NCBI GenBank assembly: GCA_002434245.1
Contig: DJJR01000012.1
Span: forward strand, 1 to 64,000
Direction: 5' to 3'
Length of the DNA: 64,000 nucleotides
From: Pelosinus fermentans
GTDB lineage: Bacteria > Bacillota > Negativicutes > DSM-13327
The notes beneath the pieces are model-generated. The model made no database searches. It worked only from the letters and a program-made list of their open reading frames with translations, and was not told the origin of the DNA. Of this stretch, positions 54,280 through 62,985 are shown in pieces; the first letter of the stretch is position 1; every line of letters begins with the position of its first letter. Made by a program: the position numbers and the translations under genes.

Positions 54280-55296
54280 CTATAGCACCGCTATCACTTT
54301 GACAAACTTGTCAGGGAAGGCAGCCATGTTCATGACGGCATCGGGAATTTCGTCAAAGGTCACGACACGGCTGATGATCTCACGCACCTGTACTTGCTTG
54401 TTTTGCAGTAAGGCAATGGCTTCGGGGAATTCATTGGCACTAGTACGGGAACCGACGATATCTAGTTCTTTCTTGGTAATCACGGCAGTAGGGAGGGGAG
54501 TTTCCCCATTGGGCCAGCCGACTAAGGCAATGCGCCCGGCAGCGGATACATAGTCAAACATGCCATGAATGGCTCCTTTGGCTCCCGAGGCTTCAATGAC
54601 CACTTCTGCCATCCGGCCTTTGGTAATGGAAGAGAGCTCTTGGATGACATTTCCCTGTGCCGGATGCAAGGTATGGGGTATGCCAATCTCTTTTGCCAGG
54701 GCTAACCGTTTTTCTACTACATCTACCAGAATGGGAACGGCTCCATAGACCATGGCTACTTGAGCAGCTAACAGCCCAATGGCTCCCGCCCCGATGATGA
54801 GAACATGCTCCCCTTCTTTGACTCTAGACCGATGATTGGCATGAAGGGCAATGGTCAAGGGCTCAATCATGGCAACCTCCTGCCATTCCATTTCATGAGG
54901 TACCAGATGTACCAAGTTCAGAGGATGGGACACATACTCCGCCATGCCTCCATCCGTTTGTACCCCTAAGACTTTTAACGCTTCGCAGCAGTTGGTTCTG
55001 CCAATACTGCAAGGATAGCAGTGATAGCAAGGCAGATAAGGTTCTAGGACGACTCGATCTCCTACGATAATGCCCTTGCTGTTATCTGAAATAGACACCA
55101 CTTCCCCGCCGATCTCATGACCGATAATCCGGGGATAGCTTACGGTAGGATTGACACCCCGATAGGCACCAATGTCTGATCCGCAGATGCCGAGGGCACG
55201 GACTTTGATGAGAACTTCGTTATCATTCTTTCGTTCTGGCATGGGGATGTCTTTGATGCCGATTTTGAGAGGGGAATCTAGGGTTATGACTTTCAT
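54280..55296 (-). CDS. Zinc-dependent dehydrogenase (L-galactonate/sorbitol type)
   Basis: 338 aa. Catalytic zinc: CGSD and GHEIGG; structural zinc cluster CYHCYPCSIGRTNCC near residue 92; Rossmann IGAGAIGLLAAQVA near 168. Closest by eye to LgoD-like L-galactonate 5-dehydrogenases and threonine-dehydrogenase relatives. AAAAGGAG precedes the ATG. First gene of the aldonate operon. Confidence 0.9.
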   Translation of the reverse strand: MKVITLDSPLKIGIKDIPMPERKNDNEVLIKVRALGICGSDIGAYRGVNPTVSYPRIIGHEIGGEVVSISDNSKGIIVGDRVVLEPYLPCYHCYPCSIGRTNCCEALKVLGVQTDGGMAEYVSHPLNLVHLVPHEMEWQEVAMIEPLTIALHANHRSRVKEGEHVLIIGAGAIGLLAAQVAMVYGAVPILVDVVEKRLALAKEIGIPHTLHPAQGNVIQELSSITKGRMAEVVIEASGAKGAIHGMFDYVSAAGRIALVGWPNGETPLPTAVITKKELDIVGSRTSANEFPEAIALLQNKQVQVREIISRVVTFDEIPDAVMNMAAFPDKFVKVIAVL

Positions 55297-55392
55297 GTGT
55301 TTTTCGTCTCCTTTTGATTTAAGATTTCGATGGTATGAGCAGGACTAAATACAAATTTTCTTTCCAAGAATAAAATGCAGAATTTTACAAAT

Positions 55393-55482
55393 ATTACTGG
55401 TATAATCTAGGTAACAAGGTCTGGAAGACTATTCTTTTACTGCTTTTAGCTGGAAGGGCTCCTAATTGTTACTTTTCTTTCT
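55393..55482 (+). ncRNA. Candidate small RNA
   Basis: Extended -10 TGGTATAAT at 55398-55406, then about 65 bases closed by GTAACAA (55411) and TTGTTAC (55466-55472), followed by TTTTCTTTCTT. Inside are two small hairpins, GTCT-GGA-AGAC and AGC-TGGAAGG-GCT. No -35 was found and there is no known match; low confidence. Confidence 0.25.
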
Positions 55483-55553
55483 TGGCATCTTTGAGTATTA
55501 GAAAACAATTTATCACCTCCTTAAGTCGTTTAACAATTTTAGAGTTTAAAAGT

Positions 55554-55757
55554 TCATTTTTTGTGAACCTCAAAACATAAAGAAACCTCAAGAGGTATTT
55601 TAAACTCATGATGTAGCTTAAGTGCAATATTTTTGGAAATGTTTCTTTCTCCATTTAATAACATCGACAAATAGCTTTCACTAATATCTAGTTTTTTAGC
55701 GAGTTCCATCGATTTTAAATCATGGCTCTCCATAATCTTGTGAAACAAATTCATCAA
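55554..55757 (-). CDS. Small XRE-family DNA-binding protein
   Basis: 67 aa, nearly all HTH: MELAKKLDISESYLSMLLNGERNISKNIALKLHHEFKIPLE. TTG at 55757 sits eight bases after AGGAGG and ATG follows at 55754; either may start. Transcribed from a consensus promoter, divergent from the second XRE gene. Phage- or plasmid-like regulatory pair. Confidence 0.85.
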   Translation of the reverse strand: MMNLFHKIMESHDLKSMELAKKLDISESYLSMLLNGERNISKNIALKLHHEFKIPLEVSLCFEVHKK

Positions 55758-55782
55758 GATTTCAACCTCCTATTCGAATTAA

Positions 55783-55883
55783 GTTCACGCACCGTTAACC
55801 CAATTATAGTTTACCATCCGTGAACTGTCAATGTTTTTCAATAATAAAGTTTCAATTTTATGAACTTTTATTTTCTTGTTCAC
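55783..55883. promoter_or_regulatory. Divergent XRE promoter region
   Basis: Minus strand: TTGACA-17-TATAAT, a perfect sigma-A match (55831-55803). Inverted half-sites GTTCACG (55783), CGTGAAC (55819, inside the spacer), TGAAC (55861) and GTTCAC (55878) are probable operators. Confidence 0.7.
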
Positions 55884-55918
55884 AATTTGTGATATGATAA
55901 TCTAAGGTGGTGAATAAG

Positions 55919-56272
55919 TTGAGTACTGCTAATACTAATGTTATCTTCGGAAAAAGATTACGTGAATTAAGAGATGAATATGGCTTATTGCAAGAAAATG
56001 TCGGCAATTGGTTTAGTATGGGCAAATCAACTATTTCCCAGTGGGAAAGCGGTAGATTACCACATGCAACTATTATCATAGAGCTTTCTAAACGATTTAA
56101 TGTTACAACAGACTATTTACTAGGGTTGTCGTCAAATAAGAGAAATATTGAAACAACCAATGCCCATGACACTAAGGATCCAGCTCAGAATCTTCCTGAA
56201 GAGGCTCGTAAATCTTTAGAAGAGTTTAAAAAGTTTCTCTTTGAGAAACATGGTGTAAAATATAAAGAATGA
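55919..56272 (+). CDS. XRE-family regulator
   Basis: 117 aa. HTH ~residues 10-65 (RLRELRDEYGLLQENVGNWF, STISQWESGRLPHATIIIEL) and a charged C-terminal tail. TTG at 55919, eight bases after AAGGTGG, is preferred over the GTG codons at 55907/55910 that lie in the ribosome site. Cro/CI-like partner of the divergent 67-aa protein; marks the left edge of an accessory region. Confidence 0.88.
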   Translation: MSTANTNVIFGKRLRELRDEYGLLQENVGNWFSMGKSTISQWESGRLPHATIIIELSKRFNVTTDYLLGLSSNKRNIETTNAHDTKDPAQNLPEEARKSLEEFKKFLFEKHGVKYKE

Positions 56273-56277
56273 ATCAT

Positions 56278-56323
56278 AAAATAAGCAGGAGAAATCATTT
56301 ACGATTTCTCCTGCTTATTTTTC
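56278..56323 (+). terminator. Terminator of the XRE gene
   Basis: AAATAAGCAGGAGAAATC / GATTTCTCCTGCTTATTT stem then TTTC, directly after the stop codon. The sequence on to 56421 shows nothing else. Confidence 0.9.
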
Positions 56324-56421
56324 TTTAATGATTATGGGACAACCTTTACTCCAAAGTATCATAATACTGTACTTATTAAACCTCATAATTTTAATTATAA
56401 ATAATTAAAGTTCCCATGGCT

Positions 56422-57861
56422 TTATCCCCTAATCACTATGGATCTTACAGTATCACCAAATCTATAATCCTTGGAAAGATTATATAGTAACTCCTTACTT
56501 GCTGTTGTTATCGTACGTAGAACATCTTTAAGATGGACATTAGCGGTTTTCGCAATAAAATTTTCAGCCATATCTTTATATCTTTGCGAACAACTTCCAT
56601 ATATAAATTTATTTCGGATATCATCATCCCAAAGTAAGTAAACAAATTCCAAAAATTGCTTATCAGTGAAGCCTGTGATGAGTTTATCGTATACTGGCTT
56701 AGCTGCTATTGAAATACCCCATTGATTCCCAATACGGCAACCAACTATAGTTCTTACGTACTTTACTTCAACAGATTCTGGAATTTCGCCAGTCTCGGGG
56801 ACATATTTCCCTAGAAGTTTCGCATAAGGAGGCTCATTATGAAAATTATTATATCCGAAATGAGCACTCTCTAATGAATCTAATAATTGATCCATGTCTA
56901 AAGCTTTTTGATCAGTAGATAAATAAGCTAACCCATCCACAAACGACAAAAACTCATGCGCGAATTTTTTCCTATCTAAATCAGCATTTGCCGAAAAGAC
57001 AGCATATTTTAGTCCCATATCATATTTTGCTTGTTTTGAGCAACTCCCCCAGAATGCGGATGCCACTAACCTTAAATTATTTTTTATATTGGCAGCTAGC
57101 CCCGGATCCGTAAACATCCCAAATACCGCTCTGATTGTTGAGTCTACTAGCCCAATAGGCAATAACTGTATTTGGGCAGTTATTGGTGCAACGTCTGTAA
57201 CCTCTAAAGTATTTGTTCGAAGGTTATGGAGGAGTCGCTTTACTTCAATTACCGGCCCTTCTGGTTGCTTAGCCAATACTTCCTTAATACAAGTTTGTAA
57301 CCAACTAGATAATTGAAGTCCATCTAAATTATTATGATTTGGATGTGCTGCGCTTGCGTAATTTCGCATATCCCTAATATAGTCTAAATGTTTATAGCCA
57401 ATATCGGTAATTATACCAGTATCCTTACACCCTTTTATTAACTCCCAATCTTCTAGTTTTACAAAATCTTCTTCATTTCTAAAAAGTTCTCGCTTTTTAG
57501 AATCAGTAATAACACTATCTAAGAAATATGCCATATCAAAATTAATTACTTTTTGGCGAAGATTTACTACCGTTTCATTCCATAAAAAATTAATCGCTGC
57601 ATCAAATAAACCGGCCCCGCAAGCTGCTATAAATTTTGAAATATACATAGATTCATATTTACACTCAGGAGTAAGTTTAGTTACAATTGCAGGAAGATTA
57701 CTGATTACAACAAGCCTTTCCTCTGGTTCAACAAGAACTCCTTGTGAAGGCAATCCTAAGAAATCTAAATAACTAACTAATCCACGAGAGTAACTGTCCA
57801 CCCCCACTTCAACCACAGATTGCGGACTTTTACGAGATAAAGATTTACTTTGTTGGCTCAT
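56422..57861 (-). CDS. Unknown protein with HEPN-like motif
   Basis: 479 aa, soluble, family not recognised. Residues ~170-180 read RDMRNYASAAHPNHN, an R-N-x5-H arrangement like the RNase motif of HEPN domains, in a helical context (DIGYKHLDYIRDMRN). The C-terminal ~130 aa are helical (FLEFVYLLWDDDIRNKF). Ribosome site GAGAGGATG. Monocistronic, on the minus strand of an island of poorly known genes. An RNA-targeting defence or toxin role is inference from the motif and setting. Confidence 0.6.
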   Translation of the reverse strand: MSQQSKSLSRKSPQSVVEVGVDSYSRGLVSYLDFLGLPSQGVLVEPEERLVVISNLPAIVTKLTPECKYESMYISKFIAACGAGLFDAAINFLWNETVVNLRQKVINFDMAYFLDSVITDSKKRELFRNEEDFVKLEDWELIKGCKDTGIITDIGYKHLDYIRDMRNYASAAHPNHNNLDGLQLSSWLQTCIKEVLAKQPEGPVIEVKRLLHNLRTNTLEVTDVAPITAQIQLLPIGLVDSTIRAVFGMFTDPGLAANIKNNLRLVASAFWGSCSKQAKYDMGLKYAVFSANADLDRKKFAHEFLSFVDGLAYLSTDQKALDMDQLLDSLESAHFGYNNFHNEPPYAKLLGKYVPETGEIPESVEVKYVRTIVGCRIGNQWGISIAAKPVYDKLITGFTDKQFLEFVYLLWDDDIRNKFIYGSCSQRYKDMAENFIAKTANVHLKDVLRTITTASKELLYNLSKDYRFGDTVRSIVIRG

Positions 57862-57994
57862 ACTTTAATTCATCCTCTCCAAGTTATAAAATCAACTTAT
57901 ACCAGTTTTATAGAATTCAACTGCTTCTGCTTATAATATTTATATCTTCTTTTTCGCCAAAAGGAAACATTTTCCTTCTATAAGTATAACAAAT

Positions 57995-58019
57995 AAAAAA
58001 GCAGGAGTATCTCCCTGCT
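57995..58019 (-). terminator. Terminator with no recognisable upstream gene
   Basis: AGCAGGGAGATACTCCTGCT hairpin and TTTTTT on the minus strand. The nearest minus-strand gene ends 540 bases away, so it may have served a gene now lost from 58020-58500. Confidence 0.65.
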
Positions 58020-58496
58020 CTCATCCCTAATATTTATTCATCTTTAGTCACTACGATAAAATAAACTATCTACAGACGATTAATAAACATTCCCAAACTT
58101 TACTTATTTCACATTCGGTCAAATTATCAATACATGGGACACGGGGACAAGTTAGTTGTTTCTTACCAGCTTCTCCATTGAAACAGCATACCTGTCTTGT
58201 GTTTCTTTAAAATAGTTTTTCAGTGGTTTCTGATGGTTCTTTGACTTACACAATTTCGTTTAATATTAAACAGGGATCTTCGTATCAGACATAACGACGA
58301 ATATATTTATTGATATTGGATAGGGTTCGGTTCGCTGAGCCTTTTCGGATTGTATGTAAAACTTCATTAAAAAGTTATCGCCATAAAACCTAGTAGCAAT
58401 ATAGAACTGTTAAATACCGCTTATAAATTAAGCAAATTTCCTCACATAATATCAATAAAAAGATTACTTGATTTGGAGTAGTGATAACTGCTATTC
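58020..58496. other. Intergenic stretch with REP-like half site
   Basis: No intact frame. GGGACACGGGGACAAG at 58136-58151 matches the left part of the repeats at 63768 and 63937. Short minus-strand pieces near 58200-58360 look like decayed coding sequence, interrupted by stops; family unrecognised. Confidence 0.4.
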
Positions 58497-58531
58497 GTCC
58501 AGCACCAGCAGTATCCAAGCAATCTGGACGA
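58497..58531. terminator. Hairpin after the zinc-ribbon gene
   Basis: CGTCCAG / CTGGACG arms around a 21-base loop; followed by ATTTTTATT on the plus strand. It lies 29 bases downstream of the minus-strand stop at 58560. Confidence 0.4.
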
Positions 58532-58559
58532 TTTTTATTGCCACGCCATTAGGACGTTA

Positions 58560-60299
58560 CTATTGCCTATCAATAAAATCCTGACAATTCTCGCAGAAGG
58601 TTGGCTCTGTACCGATTAAATTCTCTCCGCAACGGAGACATTCGGTAATGTCATGCTCTTCGCCACAAGTAATGCACTGGCCAATTTGCCCAGCAGATTC
58701 ATTGATTATAACTGTATCTTCACCACATTCAGGACAAGCAAACTCACCAAATGGAACTTCGCCGCCTTGATCAATCCGCGAAAACCGTAGCATATCGACA
58801 ACTTTCTCCGCTGGAGGAATAAAGATTTCTTCAACTGCTTCAATAAACCAATCCGCAATTTCTTCTGCGTCAGTCAAGTTTACCTCGGTATCAACCTCAA
58901 GCACGTCATATCCTTTTTCGGAATCAAAATGAACGTCAGGGTTCGTAATAGAAAGAACTCTCTCATCAACAGAAGTACCATTTTCTAATATCTCAAGTGT
59001 AATTGAACTAGTGCATCCTGAAGAATCATCAATATCAAGGTCTCTAATTTGCATTGTCATTATACCGCTGTCAACCTTGCTAGTTACCGTAAGAACAGTA
59101 TGCGTAACATCGATATTTGCAACCATAGTTTCAACTATGAGATCTTGTCGAACGCTTAACGCATCGGAAATTACATCAGTATACTGATCTATATATTCCA
59201 TAAACATATTCCGAATCGCTGGTTCGCGATAAAAATCATAACCAAGACGTTCTTCCACTGTTTCAATAGTCTCAGGTTCATCAAACGCCTCCAAGTAATC
59301 TTCATCAGAAATCAAGCTTTGATCAAAGTCATTGAGCGCATCGTTTAAAACCTTATTGACAGCACCAATTGTTTTTCTGAACTCTTTAAACAGGTTAAAG
59401 TCTACAAACTTGTTATGCGCAATATGATTTCGGTTTTTACAAAAATTTTTCCAGTCTATTCGGAATTTCTCACTCAGATATTCAGAGAAAACTTCATTCC
59501 ATAAAGAAAGTGTCGTCGTGAGCTGGTCTTCAAGTAGCGTGAGAAGCTGTTTCTCATTCTTGCTTTTTATGGCTAGATCGATGTTATCCGTAAAAGCAGG
59601 AATCCATTTTTTAAACTCAGTCTCAAGAATCATAGTCAAATCATCCGCATCGAGTGCCATCAAAAAATCATCTACGTTACCAAAATTCGGTACAGCGCGT
59701 GCATAACCAGCTCTCCGTTGAAAATATTTATTTTTGAGTTTCGTAAATTCTATTTTATCCCACCATGCAGGCCCAAACCGCGACGTCATCACCTGTGAAA
59801 TCAACGCACGCAACGCATTTTCCGTATTGTTAATAGGAGTATATATCCAACTGGACAGATCAATTGATTGTTGGTCATGAAGCCAACTGCAGTGAGCTGG
59901 TTTCCATGCTTTTAGAAGAATATTTTTCGTATTCAACTTTAAACCTTCAAGAAAATGGTCATATTGATCTTTAGGTAATGGAGAATTATAAAAGGGCTCT
60001 ATAGATACGCGAATGATGGATTGCCTTTTTGCAGCAAATGTTCCGTAATATAATTTCACATGGTATATATCTCGAGGCGGAGACTGCCCCGCCATCACGC
60101 TATCAGTATTGCCGGAGCTTCTCTGCACAGTAATACGAATATCACATTCGCTCTGTCCTGGCACATCAGCTTGAACCTCGATGCTACTTTTGGGATCCAT
60201 ATTGGCCGGAGAAAGAAAATTTTTTAGCTCATTAATATAATTGTTAACAATCTCTGGCTCAAAGGGACACACTGATTTTGTCACTGAAAAACTAATCAT
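58560..60299 (-). CDS. Large protein with HEPN-like motif and C-terminal zinc ribbons
   Basis: 579 aa, not recognised as a named family. Residues ~295-303 read NRNHIAHNK, the classic R-N-x3-H motif of HEPN RNases. The C-terminal ~60 aa carry CPEC, CITC, CLRC and CENC pairs, enough for two zinc ribbons. An acidic, beta-rich middle (~380-510) separates them. Ribosome site GTGAGGAGG. The architecture suggests a nucleic-acid-binding effector; function is unproven. Confidence 0.6.
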   Translation of the reverse strand: MISFSVTKSVCPFEPEIVNNYINELKNFLSPANMDPKSSIEVQADVPGQSECDIRITVQRSSGNTDSVMAGQSPPRDIYHVKLYYGTFAAKRQSIIRVSIEPFYNSPLPKDQYDHFLEGLKLNTKNILLKAWKPAHCSWLHDQQSIDLSSWIYTPINNTENALRALISQVMTSRFGPAWWDKIEFTKLKNKYFQRRAGYARAVPNFGNVDDFLMALDADDLTMILETEFKKWIPAFTDNIDLAIKSKNEKQLLTLLEDQLTTTLSLWNEVFSEYLSEKFRIDWKNFCKNRNHIAHNKFVDFNLFKEFRKTIGAVNKVLNDALNDFDQSLISDEDYLEAFDEPETIETVEERLGYDFYREPAIRNMFMEYIDQYTDVISDALSVRQDLIVETMVANIDVTHTVLTVTSKVDSGIMTMQIRDLDIDDSSGCTSSITLEILENGTSVDERVLSITNPDVHFDSEKGYDVLEVDTEVNLTDAEEIADWFIEAVEEIFIPPAEKVVDMLRFSRIDQGGEVPFGEFACPECGEDTVIINESAGQIGQCITCGEEHDITECLRCGENLIGTEPTFCENCQDFIDRQ

Positions 60300-60502
60300 A
60301 TTATGGCCTCCTCACGGAAGATATTTTATGTACCTTTGTCCACCCCTTCAAGCATGTTCGGCTTTAATAATACTCTGTCGCCTAGACTTATAAATTTATC
60401 TATACCGCCCAATAACGAAAATACTTCTTTTCTAAGCCTTCGTAAATATAGTCATAACTATCTACTTTAACTGCTGCTACCTTCTGCATTTTTAGTATCT
60501 CA

Positions 60503-61501
60503 TCATCTTATAGGAATTTTTGAAGTCTTTACTTTAGTTCCAAACAAATGATTTTTTTTTATAAACAGCTCTAGTTCTCTTTTATTTTGATAGCATCTTG
60601 GCCCTAATATGATTTCAGGTATAAGTGCATCCCCTCCCCAAATTGGATCTAAATTGAGAGCATAGTAGCTACGTATTGACTTACCAATAATGGCATGCTT
60701 TCTCTTTTCCATCTCTAAATTTAATTCATTAATAACATTTTTTATTTTTTCAGACAACCGCTTAAGATTATCTATACTATCAAGATATTTAGCAGTCTCT
60801 TCAGCTTGCCCTTCCTCAAATACTAAACGATACTCACTTTCATCTGAAAATCCTAAATGTTTAAATCTCGGTTTTACTTGTGATAAAGTAGTATGATATA
60901 AAACACTACACACATTTGGTATATTTAATATTTCAGACAAGCTTACTTTATCATTATACATCTCAGTAAATCCATTAATCTTTGATTGAATATCCATTTT
61001 TATATATTCTTTTTGTTGTTGCTCATTATAAAGTACCTTTGAATTCCATAGCCACATTCTACATATGTCTGGAAGGCAACTACACATAAAATAATTTTGT
61101 ATCATCCACAAATTAAACGCTACGCACACACCAACTCCATTATTCCCATAACGCTCCCAATGCGTTAAACTATCTCTATTATTTACAAATGACGCACCAT
61201 AATAATGGTATGTTTTATTCTTCCTGTACTTTTTGTACTCATCTTCATTAGGTTCGTTAGCTATTTTTTCTAAAAGCTTTTTATACTGTAAATCATTTTC
61301 TTCAACAATTAACTCTTTCAACGCATTATCTAATATTGTTTGACCAATTTTTAATTCTTTATTGTCATTAGTCGAATCAAGCGATGTTAACCAAATACTT
61401 CTCGAAGAGATTATCCCGTATAATGCTTCCAAACTACAATAGTGATAAACAATCTCTTCTTCAAAGCCTAGTTTGACTCTAAATTCTTGTTCTTTTGTCA
61501 T
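60503..61501 (-). CDS. DUF2971 family protein
   Basis: 332 aa. N-terminal YHYCSLEALYGIISSRSIWL, then LTSLDSTNDNKELKIG, SLTHWERYGNNGVGVCVAF and EYRLVFE are the usual landmarks of DUF2971. Function of the family is unknown, though its genes are frequent in accessory and phage-defence regions. AGAGGAG lies 13 bases before the ATG. Codon use is AT-rich, unlike the core genes to the left. Confidence 0.78.
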   Translation of the reverse strand: MTKEQEFRVKLGFEEEIVYHYCSLEALYGIISSRSIWLTSLDSTNDNKELKIGQTILDNALKELIVEENDLQYKKLLEKIANEPNEDEYKKYRKNKTYHYYGASFVNNRDSLTHWERYGNNGVGVCVAFNLWMIQNYFMCSCLPDICRMWLWNSKVLYNEQQQKEYIKMDIQSKINGFTEMYNDKVSLSEILNIPNVCSVLYHTTLSQVKPRFKHLGFSDESEYRLVFEEGQAEETAKYLDSIDNLKRLSEKIKNVINELNLEMEKRKHAIIGKSIRSYYALNLDPIWGGDALIPEIILGPRCYQNKRELELFIKKNHLFGTKVKTSKIPIR

Positions 61502-61600
61502 TTTATCAACACTTATCTCCTCTGATTCTTTGTTCTAGAATAGCCAGACATTACCTCAACTGTTACTTTTTCCCTTTCAATGAATCAGTTATATATTTAC

Positions 61601-62125
61601 TTAATCTTTATAATTTTTATATTTAATTAATTTTTTCTTTCTCGCATCATTAATATCATTCAACTTTTCACCTACCCAAGAACAACCGTTATACATCACC
61701 TTACTTCCTTTTAGTTTAATAGCAAATTCATCGGCTTCATCTTCGGCAATATTAACTTTTTTATTGAAATAATAAAGTAAACTTCCCAAGACAAATAAGC
61801 CAAGTAAATACCAATGAACTGATACATATTGGAATGCTGCCCCAAGCCATAAAAAAAATGCCCAAAAAGAAATTAACATCTTAATTCCATGTAAAATATG
61901 GCATTTATAAACATGACCGTATTCGTGGGCTAATAAATAATATCTAGCCTCGGGAACTGCATCTTTTAGAGCAGGATTTATGAGTATAAAAAAATGAAGA
62001 GACGCTCCACCTTTCCATAATCTAGCTAATTGTGTAAAGACAATACGAGGACGAACTATAACTGGTTTTTCTTTATAAATTTCGTTTAAGTCTTCTTTCC
62101 ATTTAGCTTTGTCCTTGGATATCAT
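61601..62125 (-). CDS. Small membrane HExxH metalloprotease-like protein
   Basis: 174 aa. LLAHEYGHVYKCHILHG near residue 65 supplies the zinc HExxH motif; two membrane segments follow (MLISFWAFFLWLGAAF, YLLGLFVLGSLLYYF), then AEDEADEFAIKL, where the Glu can be the third ligand. This order matches M48/M56-like peptidases but the protein is small. AGAGGAGG precedes the ATG. Substrate unknown. Confidence 0.65.
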   Translation of the reverse strand: MISKDKAKWKEDLNEIYKEKPVIVRPRIVFTQLARLWKGGASLHFFILINPALKDAVPEARYYLLAHEYGHVYKCHILHGIKMLISFWAFFLWLGAAFQYVSVHWYLLGLFVLGSLLYYFNKKVNIAEDEADEFAIKLKGSKVMYNGCSWVGEKLNDINDARKKKLIKYKNYKD

Positions 62126-62212
62126 AATTAACCTCCTCTCACTGTTATTTATAAAGGTATTCCTACCATGCTAATGCACCTGAACGGGATACCTGCGCCA
62201 ATTTGACCATAC

Positions 62213-62659
62213 TCAATTACCTACTTCTTCGAGATAAAGATTTAAAATAAACTCTTCTTTTTTTGTTAGATAAATTCTTGGATTACTATATTCTGGATGT
62301 CCCCACGTGTGCCATATTTCAATTTTATCGATTGTCCATTCATTAGTATATGTACTATCACACATTGGACAAAAGCCGGAGGTCTTTTTCATTCTATTCT
62401 GATCCAATCCTAAATACTTCAATATTTCTTGTCCATTTTTAAACCGCGATGGTATTCGCGTAAACTTTTCATATAATTCAAAATCACTTAGTTCAACTTT
62501 TTTTATTTTGGTTTCTGGAGGAAACCATTTTTGAATTATTTTAAGGTTAGAATAATTATCTGCATACCAATATTTTCCTTCTGAATCCCACTTTGCTCCA
62601 AGACTTTTTGCTAGTTCTCGATCTTCATATTTAACCTTTAGAATTATTCTATTAGACAT
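62213..62659 (-). CDS. DUF5710-domain protein
   Basis: 148 aa. The N-terminal ~45 aa (VKYEDRELAKSLGAKWDSEG, KYWYADNYSNL) match DUF5710, a small module often attached to DNA-processing enzymes of mobile elements. The C-terminal half has a CPMC pair (GFCPMCDSTYTNEW) and is not recognised. AAGGGAG precedes the ATG. AT-rich. Confidence 0.7.
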   Translation of the reverse strand: MSNRIILKVKYEDRELAKSLGAKWDSEGKYWYADNYSNLKIIQKWFPPETKIKKVELSDFELYEKFTRIPSRFKNGQEILKYLGLDQNRMKKTSGFCPMCDSTYTNEWTIDKIEIWHTWGHPEYSNPRIYLTKKEEFILNLYLEEVGN

Positions 62660-62831
62660 ATATTCTCCCTTAACAGTCAGCCATTTTGACTACTGTAAAA
62701 ATCCAATAAAACCGCACATTTAATTAATTTTTCTATAGTCAAATTCAAATAATTGTCAGCACACCTTCAACGTCTTTTGTCTAAACCAACTTAACTTTTT
62801 AAGGACTATAATTCCCACAAAAAGACAAAAT

Positions 62832-62862
62832 TCCTGCTAAATTTACACAAAAATTAGCAGGA
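62832..62862 (-). terminator. Terminator of the HNH-like gene
   Basis: TCCTGCTAA / TTTAGCAGGA arms; minus strand continues ATTTTGTCTTTTT. It lies about 125 bases after the stop at 62986. Confidence 0.65.
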
Positions 62863-62948
62863 GTTTCTTGATCAATTACACTGAATCCCTAAATACACAT
62901 TATTGGCTTCTCGATTATAAGTAATCTTGCCAACACAGCGTATGAACC

Positions 62949-62978
62949 TCTGTCAACCGCCTGACAAAGGTTTTTTTA
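62949..62978 (+). terminator. Plus-oriented terminator hairpin
   Basis: CCTCTGTCA / TGACAAAGG arms followed by TTTTTTT on the plus strand. No plus-strand gene precedes it; it may block antisense transcription into the HNH-like gene. Nothing else is seen in 62660-62985. Confidence 0.55.
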
Positions 62979-62985
62979 GCTTATT

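Noticed and set aside
55469..55654. 61-aa minus-strand frame overlapping the small XRE gene
   Set aside because: It lies in another frame of the XRE gene, has no ribosome site and no recognisable domain; the XRE frame has both.
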